Below, piece after piece: positions 43,263-55,574 of a stretch of DNA of 64,000 nucleotides. Position 1 is the first letter of the stretch, and each line of letters begins with the position of its first letter. The translations under genes were made by a program, and so were the position numbers. Source of the stretch: Sugiyamaella lignohabitans (Eukaryota > Ascomycota > Dipodascomycetes > Dipodascales > Trichomonascaceae). The notes beneath the pieces are model-generated. The model did no database searches and had not been told where the DNA came from. It saw only the letters and a list, made by a program, of their open reading frames with translations. Location of the stretch: NCBI RefSeq assembly GCF_001640025.1, contig NC_031672.1, positions 558,001-622,000 of the forward strand, read 5' to 3'.

Positions 43263-44330
43263 GGCCCTGTCTAGCGAGTGAGTGGTTCGATGGTCGCTTG
43301 GGACAGCAGAATTGCTTTTGTGATGGACAAATGTTTGTACGTCATTGCACGCTAGAATGGACCATCACCGGCGCGCATCAGCTTGTTTAGGAGAACATGT
43401 CTGAAAATGGGAAAATATATAACCGGGAGAATGCTAGAACTTAAATTTTGGTATCGTTTAGGTTGCTATGCATAGTTCCAGAAGTAGCAGCGATGGCCGG
43501 TGAGCAAACTATTCACTTTGCTTTTTTGTGCATGGTTTGCAGCGATGGGAGCTCCTCCTAGCCGAAACAGGTATCCAGCTAGCAATCAACCTAGCAGGTT
43601 CGCAGAGATCAGCGCATGCACCGTTTGCGTAGCGAAAATTAATACCCCCTTGCTCCTCCTGCTTTGGCTTGTTGTAGCTCGTCACCTGAACACAAAACCG
43701 TTTCGCCGTTTACTAGTGGACGTGTCTTAGGTCCAATTCAGTTAAAATAAAGAAACCAATATTAATCTGTATGCCACAATTTGGGGGCTTCGCATGCCAC
43801 CACCACAACCACCACACGAACTTCAGTTTACAGTTTTACAGTTTACGGCGTCACAAAACAGGCCCCAATTGTAACTGGGGTAGGGGCTGAGCTTCCAGCC
43901 GTCGCCGACCTTTGCAACGGTTCAATGGCGTGTCTCAAAATTGCTATTTTAAGTGAGATGTCTCTTTCTTCCCCTTGGCGGGGGTATGTTTTTGGACGGG
44001 GTATTTGTTGATGAGGTTCCTCGGGTCGGAATTGCTGCATCAATTAGTAGGGTCTGTGGTTTTCTTTTGTGACACACAGTACTCAATTTTTGATTTGTTT
44101 TTGCTTTTTGCACTGACGTTTCTTTTTCACTCGTTCTCCTGCTGCCGCTGGAGCAGCCGCTGGTGCTGATAAAATTCTCAGCACCACTGCTGTACCGCCG
44201 CCGTTGACCGAGACAAAGACCCAGTACCCCTCCATCGCCCTCACACCTCTCTGCTTCTCCGAACCTGCAACCACCGGCAGTCGGCTCATCCAAATCCAAG
44301 TGGGGGTCAACACACCCCGCCGCCATCCAT

Positions 44331-44385
44331 CTCCTGCGAAGCAGGAGCAACCAGGGTCTGGGGCGGAGCCCCAGCCGCCGGAGGC
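44331..44385 (-). repeat. GC double-hairpin repeat, short-B half (copy 18)
   Basis: B hairpin CTCCTGC-GAA-GCAGGAG. Followed 121 bp later by an oppositely oriented long-B half. Confidence 0.92.
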
Positions 44386-44506
44386 ACACCCCCCCTGCCC
44401 CTCCAAGTCTGAGACTGTGCCCCTGAAGAGCACTGCGATACCCGAGCCGATCCGGCTGATCCAGCCACCGACCGTCAAAAGATAAGCTAGCAGTGGGGGG
44501 AAGTGT

Positions 44507-44566
44507 GCCTCCGGCGGCTGGGGCTCCGCCCCAGACCCCGTGGCTCCTCTCGCTTCGCTCGAGTCG
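44507..44566 (+). repeat. GC double-hairpin repeat, long-B half (copy 19)
   Basis: Intact 60-bp unit forming an A-arms-facing pair with copy 18. Confidence 0.93.
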
Positions 44567-45129
44567 GTGCGTGTGGTGCCCAGTTGGTTGGGGGAGATAG
44601 GGGGTGCGTTAATTTAGCCGGAGGGGGTCCGCTCGGCTGCGGCCGTTTAATAATATTATTTTTTATTCCTTTTTTATGTGGTGATGAGAAGATGGATGGA
44701 GTATGGATGTTCGCGTGTTTGCGTTTGGCGTCATAGCAGGGGCCCACCGGCATCATCGTAAGTGGCACGTATGCTAGCTCGCTTCTCTTTGTGCTTGTCC
44801 ACTGCTAGTGCGATATCGGCTGCCCCGCTAAATTAGTCACCGCTGACTGCTGGCTGCTGGCTGTTGGCAGCTACTTGGTTGGTGCGGGTTGGTGCGGGCT
44901 GGTGGGTTGCTCCTGCCTCATCTGCTACTGTTCTAGTAAAACAGGCTGACTGGCTGGTCCGCTCAGTTCTCTCGCTGGGTTGCTTGCTTGCTGGCTATTC
45001 GCAAAAATGAAACTTGGCGGCCTGAATAGGACAACCACATTCTAGACGGCTCCTTACTAGCCATTGCTTGCTACTAGCACTGGACAGTTTTTTTGTAGAA
45101 TCATATTTTTTTATACTAGGGAGTCGACG

Positions 45130-45151
45130 TTTTTTTTTTTTTTTTTTTTTT
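45130..45151. repeat. Poly-T run of 22
   Basis: Uninterrupted T tract in the gene-poor stretch; no adjacent gene. Confidence 0.85.
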
Positions 45152-47810
45152 GATTGGTATCATGGTATCGACTGGTACTCTGTGAGCCACAGTCATGAAA
45201 GCACGATAGCCACCGGTCGGTTAGATCTGAGTGCAGGCCTTCAGCTGCCTGAACCACGCCTTTACTCCCTGTTGACCAGCTCAGTTCTCACAGCAGCGAT
45301 CGTGTCGCTCAGGGGGGCAGACAGCACATCGGGCTTATCTTGGGAGGCTGCTAAGAGGCCTGCAGTCGATCGGGTGGTCTATGCACGCACGATCGAAAGG
45401 CGATCTGGAAATCTATGACAATCTGTGTAAATCACCGGGGATCTTGACCAGGTTCGGATGGGTGCGCGATCTAGACAAATTACTACGTGCCGTGTGCTCT
45501 ACTTTGGCTTGGGCTTAGATTGATTTTCTCTTCGAATTCGGGTCCATTGTCGCGTGGTTAGTGACACTATGAATTACTTGCAAAATTAGTCAAGGCCAAT
45601 AATCCTTAGTCAAGAAATGAGCTCCAACTTTTTTTATTGTTTAGACCCTCTCAATCAGTGTCTGCATCAAGTTCAAAAATCGCCGGCAATCACCTTGATA
45701 ATGCGCTAAATGGGCCAGTTAAGCTTTTTTTTTTCTGATTACCAGTACTAGGCTTCTAAAGAGCAAATCTCACTTGTCATAGCGGATCACACCATCGCCT
45801 GTTTACCCCAGAAACTGCTGACAGCACTGCTGATTGGCGCTGACAATTACCCAAACCTTGGCAAGGTCCGATCTACAGGGGCTGCATCAGTAGCGTGTTG
45901 ATTCGCAAACTGGCCAGCAATGTCTAAGCCTGCTGAGAAGGGGCTTTTCGCCGGACTGTGCATGCTATTTTAACAGATCGGGTCTAGAGAATAACTGAAC
46001 TAGCATAGAAGTATCAACCTTTTTTTTAACTCGAAGAAGGTTTTCTGCCTTAGTGTCTCTGTCCGTCCCTTAACCGAAAAACTTAGCTTGTATTACAAAG
46101 TGAGCATCCTCGGCTCATCATGTTATCGTTAGTGACTATGATTGTCCACTGTTGGCATGTATATCATTGAGGCTGTTGAGATTGGTGATCTTTTGTAGTG
46201 TCGTTGGATCATTGATTTTAGCCAGGCTGGTCGCATTGGCTAGTTAACCCACCGGATCTGCAGATCTTCAGGTGGCAGTTGTGGACGTCAAAAAAGAGTC
46301 TTTTTCTGCCACTCAGGCTTGGTGCCTGGAAATCCTTTGCCGCTTCTGGACCAGTACATGAACAACAAGATCTCGAACAGCGCTTGCACAAAGCACTGCC
46401 AATCAAGAATAAAAGTCCAAAAAAAAATTCAAAAATAAAATACTCATAAAAATAAATAGACATTTATAGATAGAAAAAAATTCAAAAGGATAAAATAAGA
46501 AATTAAAATACCGAGGTACAAGATCATCTCAACGATAAAATGATAAAATGACAAAATGACTCTGTTGCGTTAACAACCGATAAAAACAAGCGAAAAGCCC
46601 TAGATTTGATGGAATGTTTGTTTCTTGAGACCCCTGCTAGAGTATAACACAGAGTGGTCACCCTAGAAGCTTGGCTTGAGCGAAGATAGGGCGTCCAAGA
46701 CGTCCAGCACAGGTTTCTCTGCTAGCGACGCTAAATCGAGTAATGGTCAAAGATAACAACAAATAACGAGTTTAGGTATGAAGTTGCCACTGCTCCGATT
46801 TCTCAGTCTGGCGCTCCGCTTCAAAGCCTTAATGAAAACCATTCATTTAACTCAACACACTCGTCCCTTCTGGATATAATACTCGCACGAAGCCTTTGTG
46901 GATTTCAAGGCGTTGGCGGTTGAATAGCTGAGTCTCGGGGTACTCATGTGTCGCTTCTGTGCTGGTAGTGATAGACCGTGTGGCATGTAGCCAAGACGAT
47001 TCCCCACCTCCTTGATTTAGAAATCATTGACAAGAACGGAAAAATTAGCTTCTAAAATTGATGAACAGTACCGGATGATAGACAAAAAACGCGCGTATGC
47101 TCATCTGTACCTGATGTGACGTCGTGCTTGCTGAAGCGATCCACTTTCGTCGGCGTCTGCACCAGTTTCTATGACGCAAGCTCAGCAAAAGACTGTCTTG
47201 GACTCGGGTCTGATTCTGTTTTGGTTCAAACAGTATCCGGGACTCAGCAGACCGACTGTGTTGCATGGGTCTCCAAATTGACTTGGCCGGAGAAATTGTG
47301 AATTTATTTCCGTTGCTCATTCCACTTAATCTGCTCTTCGAGATTATTGGTTTCGGTAGTTCCTGTCGTTTAAGCTTTTGACGGACCAGATCTCCCGTCT
47401 GATCGCAGAGATCAGAGGTGCATTAATCGTTCGGATCAAGCAGGCTATCCGTCCAGGCAGTCTATCCATGTCCAGGCAGCCAATCCAGGCATAGCCCCCT
47501 TTTCAATACCAGATGCTCTAATTTTCGCGAGCTTGGGATTATTGCTCGAATGGTGGTTCACGTCTTGGTTTCCACCTCCTTATCGAGGTTATTTTCTGAT
47601 TACTATTTTTTTGAATTTTATTTTAACGCGCAACGTTGAATTCGTCAACTCCTAATAGTGCGCCAGCTTTGCTAATCGTCGTTTGATGCTCCTTATTCGG
47701 CAAAAGGCGGTGGACTCACTCTCTGACGGTGATATCAACGGCAAAGATATTGTTCTCCGGGTGCCGTGGTTCCTCTTCCCAGAGAGTTGCAGCAACACTC
47801 GAACCTACCA

Positions 47811-47842
47811 ACTCGGGCGAAGCGAAAGGAGCAGAATAGTCT
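47811..47842 (-). repeat. Decayed GC repeat B arm (copy 20)
   Basis: ACTCGGGCGAAGCGAAAGG plus AGTCT align with the long-B end; the A arm is missing. Confidence 0.4.
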
Positions 47843-48025
47843 AGCGTGAAGGCGGGTCAAGTACATCCCCGCTCGTAAGTTCACGGACATATCTGCTTTC
47901 TAGTTCTGTGCCTCTCTTCCCAGCCATCCCACAATTCCCAGGGACATGGCTTCTCTTCCATCCGCCCAACCCACGTCACCAACATGCTCCTCACCCTCTC
48001 AACTTTCAGTGACAGCCCGACGTAA

Positions 48026-48085
48026 CGACTCGAGCGAAGCGAGAGGAGCAGTGGGGTCTGGGGCGAAGCCCCAGCCGCCGGAGGC
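48026..48085 (-). repeat. GC double-hairpin repeat, long-B half (copy 21)
   Basis: Intact 60-bp unit, A loop GAA, in a gene-poor stretch. Confidence 0.93.
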
Positions 48086-48596
48086 GTGACTACTGGACCC
48101 CCCCAGCCACCAGCGGGTTAGCCGAGAGCTAAGAAGATCATTCCTGGTTAGCCCGTACCGTTGACCTGGTACGAGCAGGTGGTGCCATTCCAGGCAACTC
48201 CGCATGTCAGTAAGGAGACCATCCATAGCTCCGCGACTAGACAGATGCCTAGATCCGTTATTGACTGACCCCACCGCGCCATCTTCTTTGTTACCGCATT
48301 GATGACCGCTCCCCCAGCTGTCTCCGCTTTGTCCCTTGCTGGGGCGATCTCAATTAAACTCTGGCATGGTCCCGAGTTGAGGGTAAACTTAAACTTTAAT
48401 ATCCGGCGCACGGTGCTCGAAGCAAGCTGATTGGTACTGACCAGCTTCCTCACTTGCCTGTGCCAGCTCTGTACATCCAACTCCGAGTTGCGACGCCAAG
48501 GCTCCCCCGAACTTTGTCAGCTCTTCCTTTGCCCCTATTGACGGGGGTCTGACTCCTGGGCTCGGTTCGTGGGGTGGTGGACCTGCGCCTCGGGCG

Positions 48597-48636
48597 ACTG
48601 GGGCTCTGCCCCAGACCCCGTGGCTCACTTCGCTCG
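48597..48636 (+). repeat. Worn GC repeat half (copy 22)
   Basis: GCCTCGGGCGACTGGGG and an intact A hairpin with TCT loop; the B arm is shortened to CTCACTTCGCTCG. Confidence 0.75.
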
Positions 48637-49777
48637 TTGCGTGGGGATGGTTGCTAGTTAAGGGTCCGACCTGGGAATATTTCCTATTTTTGTCTTAGTT
48701 TGAGCTTTTTATTTTGTTGAAGATTTTCTGTTCCGGTACTCTCTTTCATTGATCCTTTCGTCCGTGTGGACAGTTCGCTCGCTGAGTGTGTTCTATCTCC
48801 TTCTTTCTGTATCTCTCTATCTTCTTTCAGTCGTAATAGTCCTGTTGGATGTGTTTCGTGATTCCACGTTCGAACCAATGTAATTTTGGTTTCCTATTTG
48901 TTTATTATTTATTATTTATTATTTGTTTATAAGTTCTCTGAATACGCCGTGTACAAGATGCTGATTAGACTGTAACGACGGGACCCTTTCATTTTTTACA
49001 AAACTTACACAATAAGAGAAAATGAAAGGAACAGAACAAAGGAATATGTTGCTTGAGTTCTATGACCAATTTCACTCTCTAATACCTGTGATCTGACGGG
49101 TTGCAAGCTCATCTCAAGGGTCATTGGTTATCTATTGTGTATGCAAGATAACGTGGATGATCGTGCTATATTTGGAATGGACTAGCAGCCAGCCAGGTAC
49201 ACCGCTACGTACCACGAGCACTCCCGCGTAGGCGGGCCTCAAGGTACCACCCTAACCCACAAACACTGCAAATATCAGGAAGCCAGATTGCGTGTAGTTT
49301 TTAACAGTTGTCAAACTCTGTTTAGCACGCACCACGCATTGGATCGATTAGGTTCACCAGATTGCAAAAATTAAGGGTTGGAACGAGATCCCTCTGCCAA
49401 ACCGTGTGCATATTTAGGTCGAGTTAGACCAAGTTTTGGGTGCGCGTAGTCGAGTCAGGACAAGTGTTTATACAGGATCACGAAGCCAAGGCGATACGAA
49501 CAACAACTTCTAGTTGGACGGAGAAGCATAATCCAATAACGGATCTGGCGGCGGAGTCATCAAAAAATAGCAGCATCCAGTCACGAAGTTTAACAAGTCT
49601 GAACAGTCATAATCGAGGATTCAACTGTTAAAAACCCGGATACACGTTGAACGAAAGAATCCGACGTCTCCACAAGAATCAACCAACCAAACAAAATAAC
49701 AAAAAAGGGTTTCGCGATAAATAATATTTCCATATTGCTTTGTTTCCATCTGTAAATTGAACACCTCATATCATTAA

Positions 49778-50863
<1,086 letters not shown>

Positions 50864-50915
50864 AGTATGTAAACGTATATATAAGATAATTTTTGAAACT
50901 GATGACTGCCATGCT

Positions 50916-50969
50916 GCCTCCGGCGGCTGGGGCTCCGCCCCAGACCCCGTTGCTCTTGCTTCGTAAGAG
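50916..50969 (+). repeat. GC double-hairpin repeat, short-B half (copy 23)
   Basis: 54-bp unit, B hairpin CTCTTGC-TTC-GTAAGAG (one G-T pair). In the MNN9 convergent gap. Confidence 0.93.
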
Positions 50970-50979
50970 GGTAGGGGGC

Positions 50980-52047
50980 CTACTGGGCAATTATGGGATG
51001 GGTGGTAGAGGTACTGGTGCGTTCTCGAGGGTGTTCGTAATACATGAGTTCTCGATCGCCAGATCCATATCTACGAGCTGATTCAAGATTAGAACCCGTG
51101 TCTTGAGTACCAACTGATTCTGGATTGGATAGCTGATGAACTGCCAGCTGGTCAGACCACTTGGCATACTCACCGACTCTAATATCTTGGCTTTCTGGTT
51201 GGTGAGGATAATGTTCTTGTGGTGCTGGGTCATACTGCGATACAGAATTATCCTGCTCTAAGTTTGGATTGTGAACTGCATCCACATTAAGTGGTACTGA
51301 TGCCACAGGCTTCACAGGTCGAGGGGCCTGGTCTGTATAGAACACTTCACCAAATGACTCTGGTGATGGTTGTTGAACTGGTGGAAGGGCATCACTGACG
51401 GGAGGACCCGGTGCTGGATTAAATTCAGGCTCCAGGCCCATACCGTATGGGATTGGTTCAACATGTTCGGCATAGTGTAGAGCTTCAATTGGCTGATAAA
51501 CTGGTACAGAGCCAATGGGCCCATCAAGCGGACCAGGAGATACCAGTTCCAACGGTTTAGCATTCAGAACAGGACCATTTTCAGAATAAGTGGCATCCAA
51601 AGCTTGAACGGAGGGAATCTCAGCGACTTGAGAGACAGGATCCTGGACCAAGTGGTAGACCGGGGCAGGCTGAGAAGAATACTGTGGTGGGGAAGTTACT
51701 TGCACAAGATGTAGAGGTTCATCAGGTTTATTAAAATTTTCAAGATGCTCCACAAATTCAACAGGTTCGATGGGCTTGATATTTTCAGGCTCTAAAATAG
51801 GGGCAGCCTGAGGGAATTCATGCTGATATTGAGCAGGATCAAGGGAGTCGACATGGGCTTCATTGGCTTGGATATCTTCAACTTTAGCTTGTTCCTGGTC
51901 TTCAGGAAAGTTAATGGGCCTTTCGAACCGATAATGACGACCATCAATTGAAAACAGCACGACAAATCCTATTAGCACGCATACTACAAAATAGAGCAAA
52001 GCCTTTTTCTGGGGAGTGGAAAGAATTTCTGGCAGTCTGGTCATCAT
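50980..52047 (-). CDS. Proline/acid-rich single-pass membrane protein, function unknown
   Basis: The 355-residue protein starts MMTRLPEILS and has one hydrophobic segment at about 16-34 after a short basic N-terminus, giving a predicted type II topology. The remaining 320 residues are low-complexity: Pro, Glu, Gln, Val and His-rich with recurring PVY, PLxLV and EPI segments, no cysteine cluster and no visible catalytic motif. I do not recognise a family. It is convergent with MNN9 (116 bp between stops, with a half repeat 10 bp beyond this gene's stop) and divergent from EMP24. Golgi topology and neighbours make a secretory-pathway role thinkable, but that is only inference from position. The long uninterrupted frame supports it as a real gene. 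Confidence 0.8.
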   Translation of the reverse strand: MMTRLPEILSTPQKKALLYFVVCVLIGFVVLFSIDGRHYRFERPINFPEDQEQAKVEDIQANEAHVDSLDPAQYQHEFPQAAPILEPENIKPIEPVEFVEHLENFNKPDEPLHLVQVTSPPQYSSQPAPVYHLVQDPVSQVAEIPSVQALDATYSENGPVLNAKPLELVSPGPLDGPIGSVPVYQPIEALHYAEHVEPIPYGMGLEPEFNPAPGPPVSDALPPVQQPSPESFGEVFYTDQAPRPVKPVASVPLNVDAVHNPNLEQDNSVSQYDPAPQEHYPHQPESQDIRVGEYAKWSDQLAVHQLSNPESVGTQDTGSNLESARRYGSGDRELMYYEHPRERTSTSTTHPIIAQ

Positions 52048-52763
52048 ACACTAAGTGAATTGGCACAGGGAGATAACTGAGAACCGACATCAACGCAAAT
52101 GGCCGAAAAGGCAGACAACGACTCGTGTCGGATACGCCATGCCAACGTTCAATTTTGAGTGAACTTTAACTCCAAATTAGAGATATTACAGTAGTACTTT
52201 TAAGTTAGAAGTGAGACAGATATATATGTTTCTTTATGACAATGTTTTAGAGCACAATTCTGCAGACTTCCAGTATTAAGTTTTAAACGGGTTCCAGACA
52301 CACAGAAAAAAAATCGAATGGAGAGGCAGAAAAAGCATCGAAACCGAGGCACCTGATTCTCATCTATCAAACATTTAGTTTCTTCTCTCTATCCGGACGG
52401 TCAAAGCAACGAGCGAAGCGAGCCACGGGGTCTGGGGCGGAGCCCCAGCCGCCGGAGGCAAAAACTGCAGGCCGTAAAACCCCGTCGTCATACAAGTGAC
52501 AAAAACAGTAGAAAAAAATTAGTTATAGAGAATAAAAACAAAAACCCAAAGGACGGTGAACCAGGAATCAATCGCGAAGAGCTGCCTCGGCGGGGCTCGT
52601 TGATGGCAATACCCCTGCATCTAGTACTGTAACGGGTCAAACGCGGCTATCGCGACGTGGTCAGTTCTCCACATATTCCAGCAAGTGAAAAAAACGCGGC
52701 CGAGTAAGCTTTAATCATTTGGATCAAAATCTAAAATATCCATCCGAGGAGAACCGAAAAAAA
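52048..52763. promoter_or_regulatory. EMP24: Divergent promoter region before EMP24
   Basis: About 700 bp between divergent genes. It contains one half repeat (52410-52459), about 300 bp before the EMP24 start. No other element recognised. Confidence 0.45.
52410..52459 (-). repeat. GC double-hairpin repeat, shortened half (copy 24)
   Basis: CGAGCGAAGCGAG followed by an intact A arm; the outer B bases are lost. Confidence 0.9.
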
Positions 52764-53369
52764 ATGAAGTTCCTTTTGACATCGTTTCTCGTGTCAGTTC
52801 TACTGCAGTTGGTAGCTGCTCACAATCAATTATTATATCCCTACAGACGGTCATGTTTCCACGAAGACATGCGAAAGGGCGACCAGCTGGCCATTTCGTT
52901 CCAGGTCGGTGACCGAGACCCTTCGTCGTCGAATCAATTGGAGGTTGATTTCTGGATCACTGATCCCCACAAAAACCAGATCCGGTCTCTTCACAGAGTG
53001 GCTGATGGAGATGCTTCAGTCGAGATCACTGAAAGTGGTCGCTACGAGTACTGTTTCTCCAACGAGTTCTCTCACGTTGGCACCAAAGACGTCACATTCC
53101 ACATCCACGGCATTGTCTATGTAGACAACGACAACCCATCACCAGACTCACTCGACAGCCAAGTCAAGATCCTCAGTCGTCTTGTTCAAGAAGTCAAGAA
53201 CGAGCAAGGCTACCTCGTGATCCGCGAGCGAACCCACCGTAACACAGCCGAATCCACCAACTCGCGTGTCAAGTGGTGGAGTCTGTTCCAAATCATTGTC
53301 GTCGCCGTCAACAGTCTGTTCCAGATCTACTACCTCAAGCGGTTTTTTGAGGTCAAGACCAATGTATAA
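52764..53369 (+). CDS. EMP24: p24-family cargo receptor Emp24 (p24 beta)
   Basis: The 201-residue protein has a signal peptide (1 to about 19, ending LVAA), a GOLD domain with paired Cys31 and Cys97, a coiled segment (about 125-160, including VIRERTHRNTAESTNSRVKW), a membrane span from about 167 and the cytosolic tail KRFFEVKTNV with the diphenylalanine COPII signal. It is almost collinear with yeast Emp24. p24 complexes cycle between ER and Golgi and sort GPI-anchored proteins into COPII vesicles. Start chosen at 52764; the frame upstream has only a TTG. A full repeat element starts 37 bp after the stop, in the gap to the convergent gene. Confidence 0.96.
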   Translation: MKFLLTSFLVSVLLQLVAAHNQLLYPYRRSCFHEDMRKGDQLAISFQVGDRDPSSSNQLEVDFWITDPHKNQIRSLHRVADGDASVEITESGRYEYCFSNEFSHVGTKDVTFHIHGIVYVDNDNPSPDSLDSQVKILSRLVQEVKNEQGYLVIRERTHRNTAESTNSRVKWWSLFQIIVVAVNSLFQIYYLKRFFEVKTNV

Positions 53370-53405
53370 AATAAACACTAATTTATGTCTTCTGGAGGGG
53401 GTTGT

Positions 53406-53541
53406 GCCTCCGGCGGCTGGGGCTCTGCCCCAGACCCCGTAGCTCTTGCTTCGCAAGAGTTTGCTGGGACCGTCGGGGTAACGACTCGAGCGCAGCGAGA
53501 GGAGCCATGGGGTCTGGGGCAGAGCCCCAGCCGCCGGAGGC
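53406..53541 (+). repeat. GC double-hairpin repeat, full element (copy 25)
   Basis: 136 bp, B hairpin CTCTTGC-TTC-GCAAGAG on the left, spacer CTGGGACCGTCGG, long-B right; 37 bp after the EMP24 stop. Confidence 0.95.
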
Positions 53542-53660
53542 AGTGTCACAGTGAATGTGAGAGACAGAGAAGTACGTTGTTCATTATTTCATGGGTGTCG
53601 TAGCGTGATTAGAAGCGATTATGTAGTGGGATCGTAAGAGGGTGTGGATATGAGGTGGGT

Positions 53661-55574
53661 TCAGGCGTCGTCGTCGACGTTGGAGCACATGAGGTCCCAC
53701 ATTTCTCCACAGAGTTCAATGAAACGGGCTTTGCGAGCTGCTCGCTCGGCATCGCGGTGTTTAGCTGCCATCGACGACTTTGGCGGTGACACTGGGTAGC
53801 GCAGCGAGTTCATTTCGTTGGCTACTGTTTGGGTCACCATGCTAATAGCAGACGCAATTCTTTCGGATCCGATTGAGATATCGTCACCCACTCGGCTTCG
53901 TTTTCTTGGCCGGTTCAACTCGACTCGCGTCGGTGCACTCGTCTCGCTATCAGAAAGTGCAGCGTCTTCAGGATCTCGTCCATCATCTTCTTCGTCATCC
54001 TCGTCATCGGAGTTGCTGGGTGGATTGTTAGAGGGCTTGCTGGTTTTGTTGGATTTATTGGCACTAGGTGAACTAGCTCCAGGAGCTTGAGCTCGCAATG
54101 TTTGAAGTCGCTCTGCACGCTCTCTGGCAATCATGGCCCTCATTCTAGCAGATGGGTCAATGGCAGACATGACTTTGGCATTCGACACTGGTACGTACAT
54201 AGTGGTAGTTTGTGTTGATGATGGAACTTCTAAGCTACTAAAACTCGGACTGTGTTGGAATGTATTGTTTTGTTGTTGAGAATACACCTGTTGGTGATGT
54301 TGTGGTTGTTGTTGTTGATGATGATGATGATGATGATGATAGGGGTATGATTGTTGAAGGTATTGGGGACGTGACTGAATGTTTTCAGCTGCTGAGAATA
54401 CTCTTCGTGGAGGACTTGTTTTAGGAACACCTGTATAAGGAGGACTCGAGTAATGCTGGATAATGGGTGCTGACCGGGGATCGGGAAATTTGTTGGCAAA
54501 CGAGGTAGTTCCTCGTGGATACACTTTGATATTCACAGGACGAGGGGCCCTGTTCATACGACGAAGTGAGCTCGGTGTAGGCAATGCAGGTGAAGAAGAA
54601 GAAGACAAAAATGAATCATGAGGTATTTGAAGTGTCGTTGTCATAGTAGCACCAGTTCCAAAAGAAGTTGTTGTTGGAGATGCCGAGGATGCTGCTGTGA
54701 CAGTCACGGTCACATTATTACCACCATCTTCACCAGGATTAGCACCATTGACTACGCTTTTGACAGCAGAAACGGGAGCTTTGCTACGAGCAATGCCTTC
54801 AACTGCAATACCAGTGGCAATACCAGTGGCAATACCAGTGGCAGCAGCACTGGCAGCAGGAGTAATGGCAGTGGTGCTATCAATTCCATTATTACTGTTA
54901 AGACCACTACCAGAAACACTCTCGGAATCCAGTCCTCCATGATTATCACCAGCACCTGTCGATGATGGGGTAGTGTCGCTGGTGAATACCGATGGATAGT
55001 CACTCATTTCTTCGTCGTCGCTCTCCTTTCTATTGCCAGCTAGTCTTTGTCGTTGGGCTATGATCATCCGTTGTTGAGCCTCGATAGATCTGGATCGGAT
55101 TAGGGCATCTTTCATGAATGGAGGTAACCCTGGTGACACACACTGAATAGCAATATCATTGGCAATGTCTTTCGGGGTTCTATAACCAGGCGACGGTAAC
55201 GGACCAGATGTCACACTAACACCTGGTACGGGTTCAGAGCTGGATTTTGTTTGTGCACTATTGGCAGTACTAGAAAACCCCGGTCCTGCTCGTCTAAGAT
55301 CGAGATTAGGAGGTCGATGTCGAGCTGTGCCAGAGCTATTGGTAGGACCCCCAGAACTAGCAGGTGCACCAATATTGACACCTGCTACACTGGAAACCTC
55401 ACTACTATCAATAACACTAGCAGAGGCAGTCGGAGTAACACCCGAACTACCAGCTACATTAACATTACTGCTATTACTCGATGCGAGGGGTGTGTTTCGG
55501 CCATCCACGCTTGAATTGGCGCTGCCAACAACTGCATTTTTTGCAACCGCAGTTACTGGTGCTACGTCGGCCAT
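53661..55574 (-). CDS. Large disordered protein, function unknown
   Basis: The 637-residue protein is mostly low complexity: Ser/Thr/Ala/Val-rich N-terminal third, a poly-His stretch (seven or more His, encoded by a CAT/CAC repeat at about 54316-54345) flanked by Gln/His, and an acidic run near residue 550. Less repetitive islands look conserved in style: RTPKDIANDIAIQCVSPGLP, a helical RSRSIEAQQRMIIAQRQRL, ARMRAMIARERAERLQTL, and a C-terminal helical segment ARKARFIELCGEMWDLM. Basic PRKRSR could be a nuclear signal. The layout suggests a nuclear scaffold or transcription-related protein, but I cannot name a family. The long upstream AT-rich region without genes would fit a regulated gene. 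Confidence 0.85.
   Translation of the reverse strand: MADVAPVTAVAKNAVVGSANSSVDGRNTPLASSNSSNVNVAGSSGVTPTASASVIDSSEVSSVAGVNIGAPASSGGPTNSSGTARHRPPNLDLRRAGPGFSSTANSAQTKSSSEPVPGVSVTSGPLPSPGYRTPKDIANDIAIQCVSPGLPPFMKDALIRSRSIEAQQRMIIAQRQRLAGNRKESDDEEMSDYPSVFTSDTTPSSTGAGDNHGGLDSESVSGSGLNSNNGIDSTTAITPAASAAATGIATGIATGIAVEGIARSKAPVSAVKSVVNGANPGEDGGNNVTVTVTAASSASPTTTSFGTGATMTTTLQIPHDSFLSSSSSPALPTPSSLRRMNRAPRPVNIKVYPRGTTSFANKFPDPRSAPIIQHYSSPPYTGVPKTSPPRRVFSAAENIQSRPQYLQQSYPYHHHHHHHQQQQPQHHQQVYSQQQNNTFQHSPSFSSLEVPSSTQTTTMYVPVSNAKVMSAIDPSARMRAMIARERAERLQTLRAQAPGASSPSANKSNKTSKPSNNPPSNSDDEDDEEDDGRDPEDAALSDSETSAPTRVELNRPRKRSRVGDDISIGSERIASAISMVTQTVANEMNSLRYPVSPPKSSMAAKHRDAERAARKARFIELCGEMWDLMCSNVDDDA

Noticed and set aside
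44204..44485. Plus-strand frame through repeat copy 18 with C-ending codons
   Set aside because: No ATG and no family, and the antisense frame looks equally plausible; kept only as a remark.
48850..48880. GTTCGAACC-like B box
   Set aside because: Flanks do not pair into a T arm on either strand.
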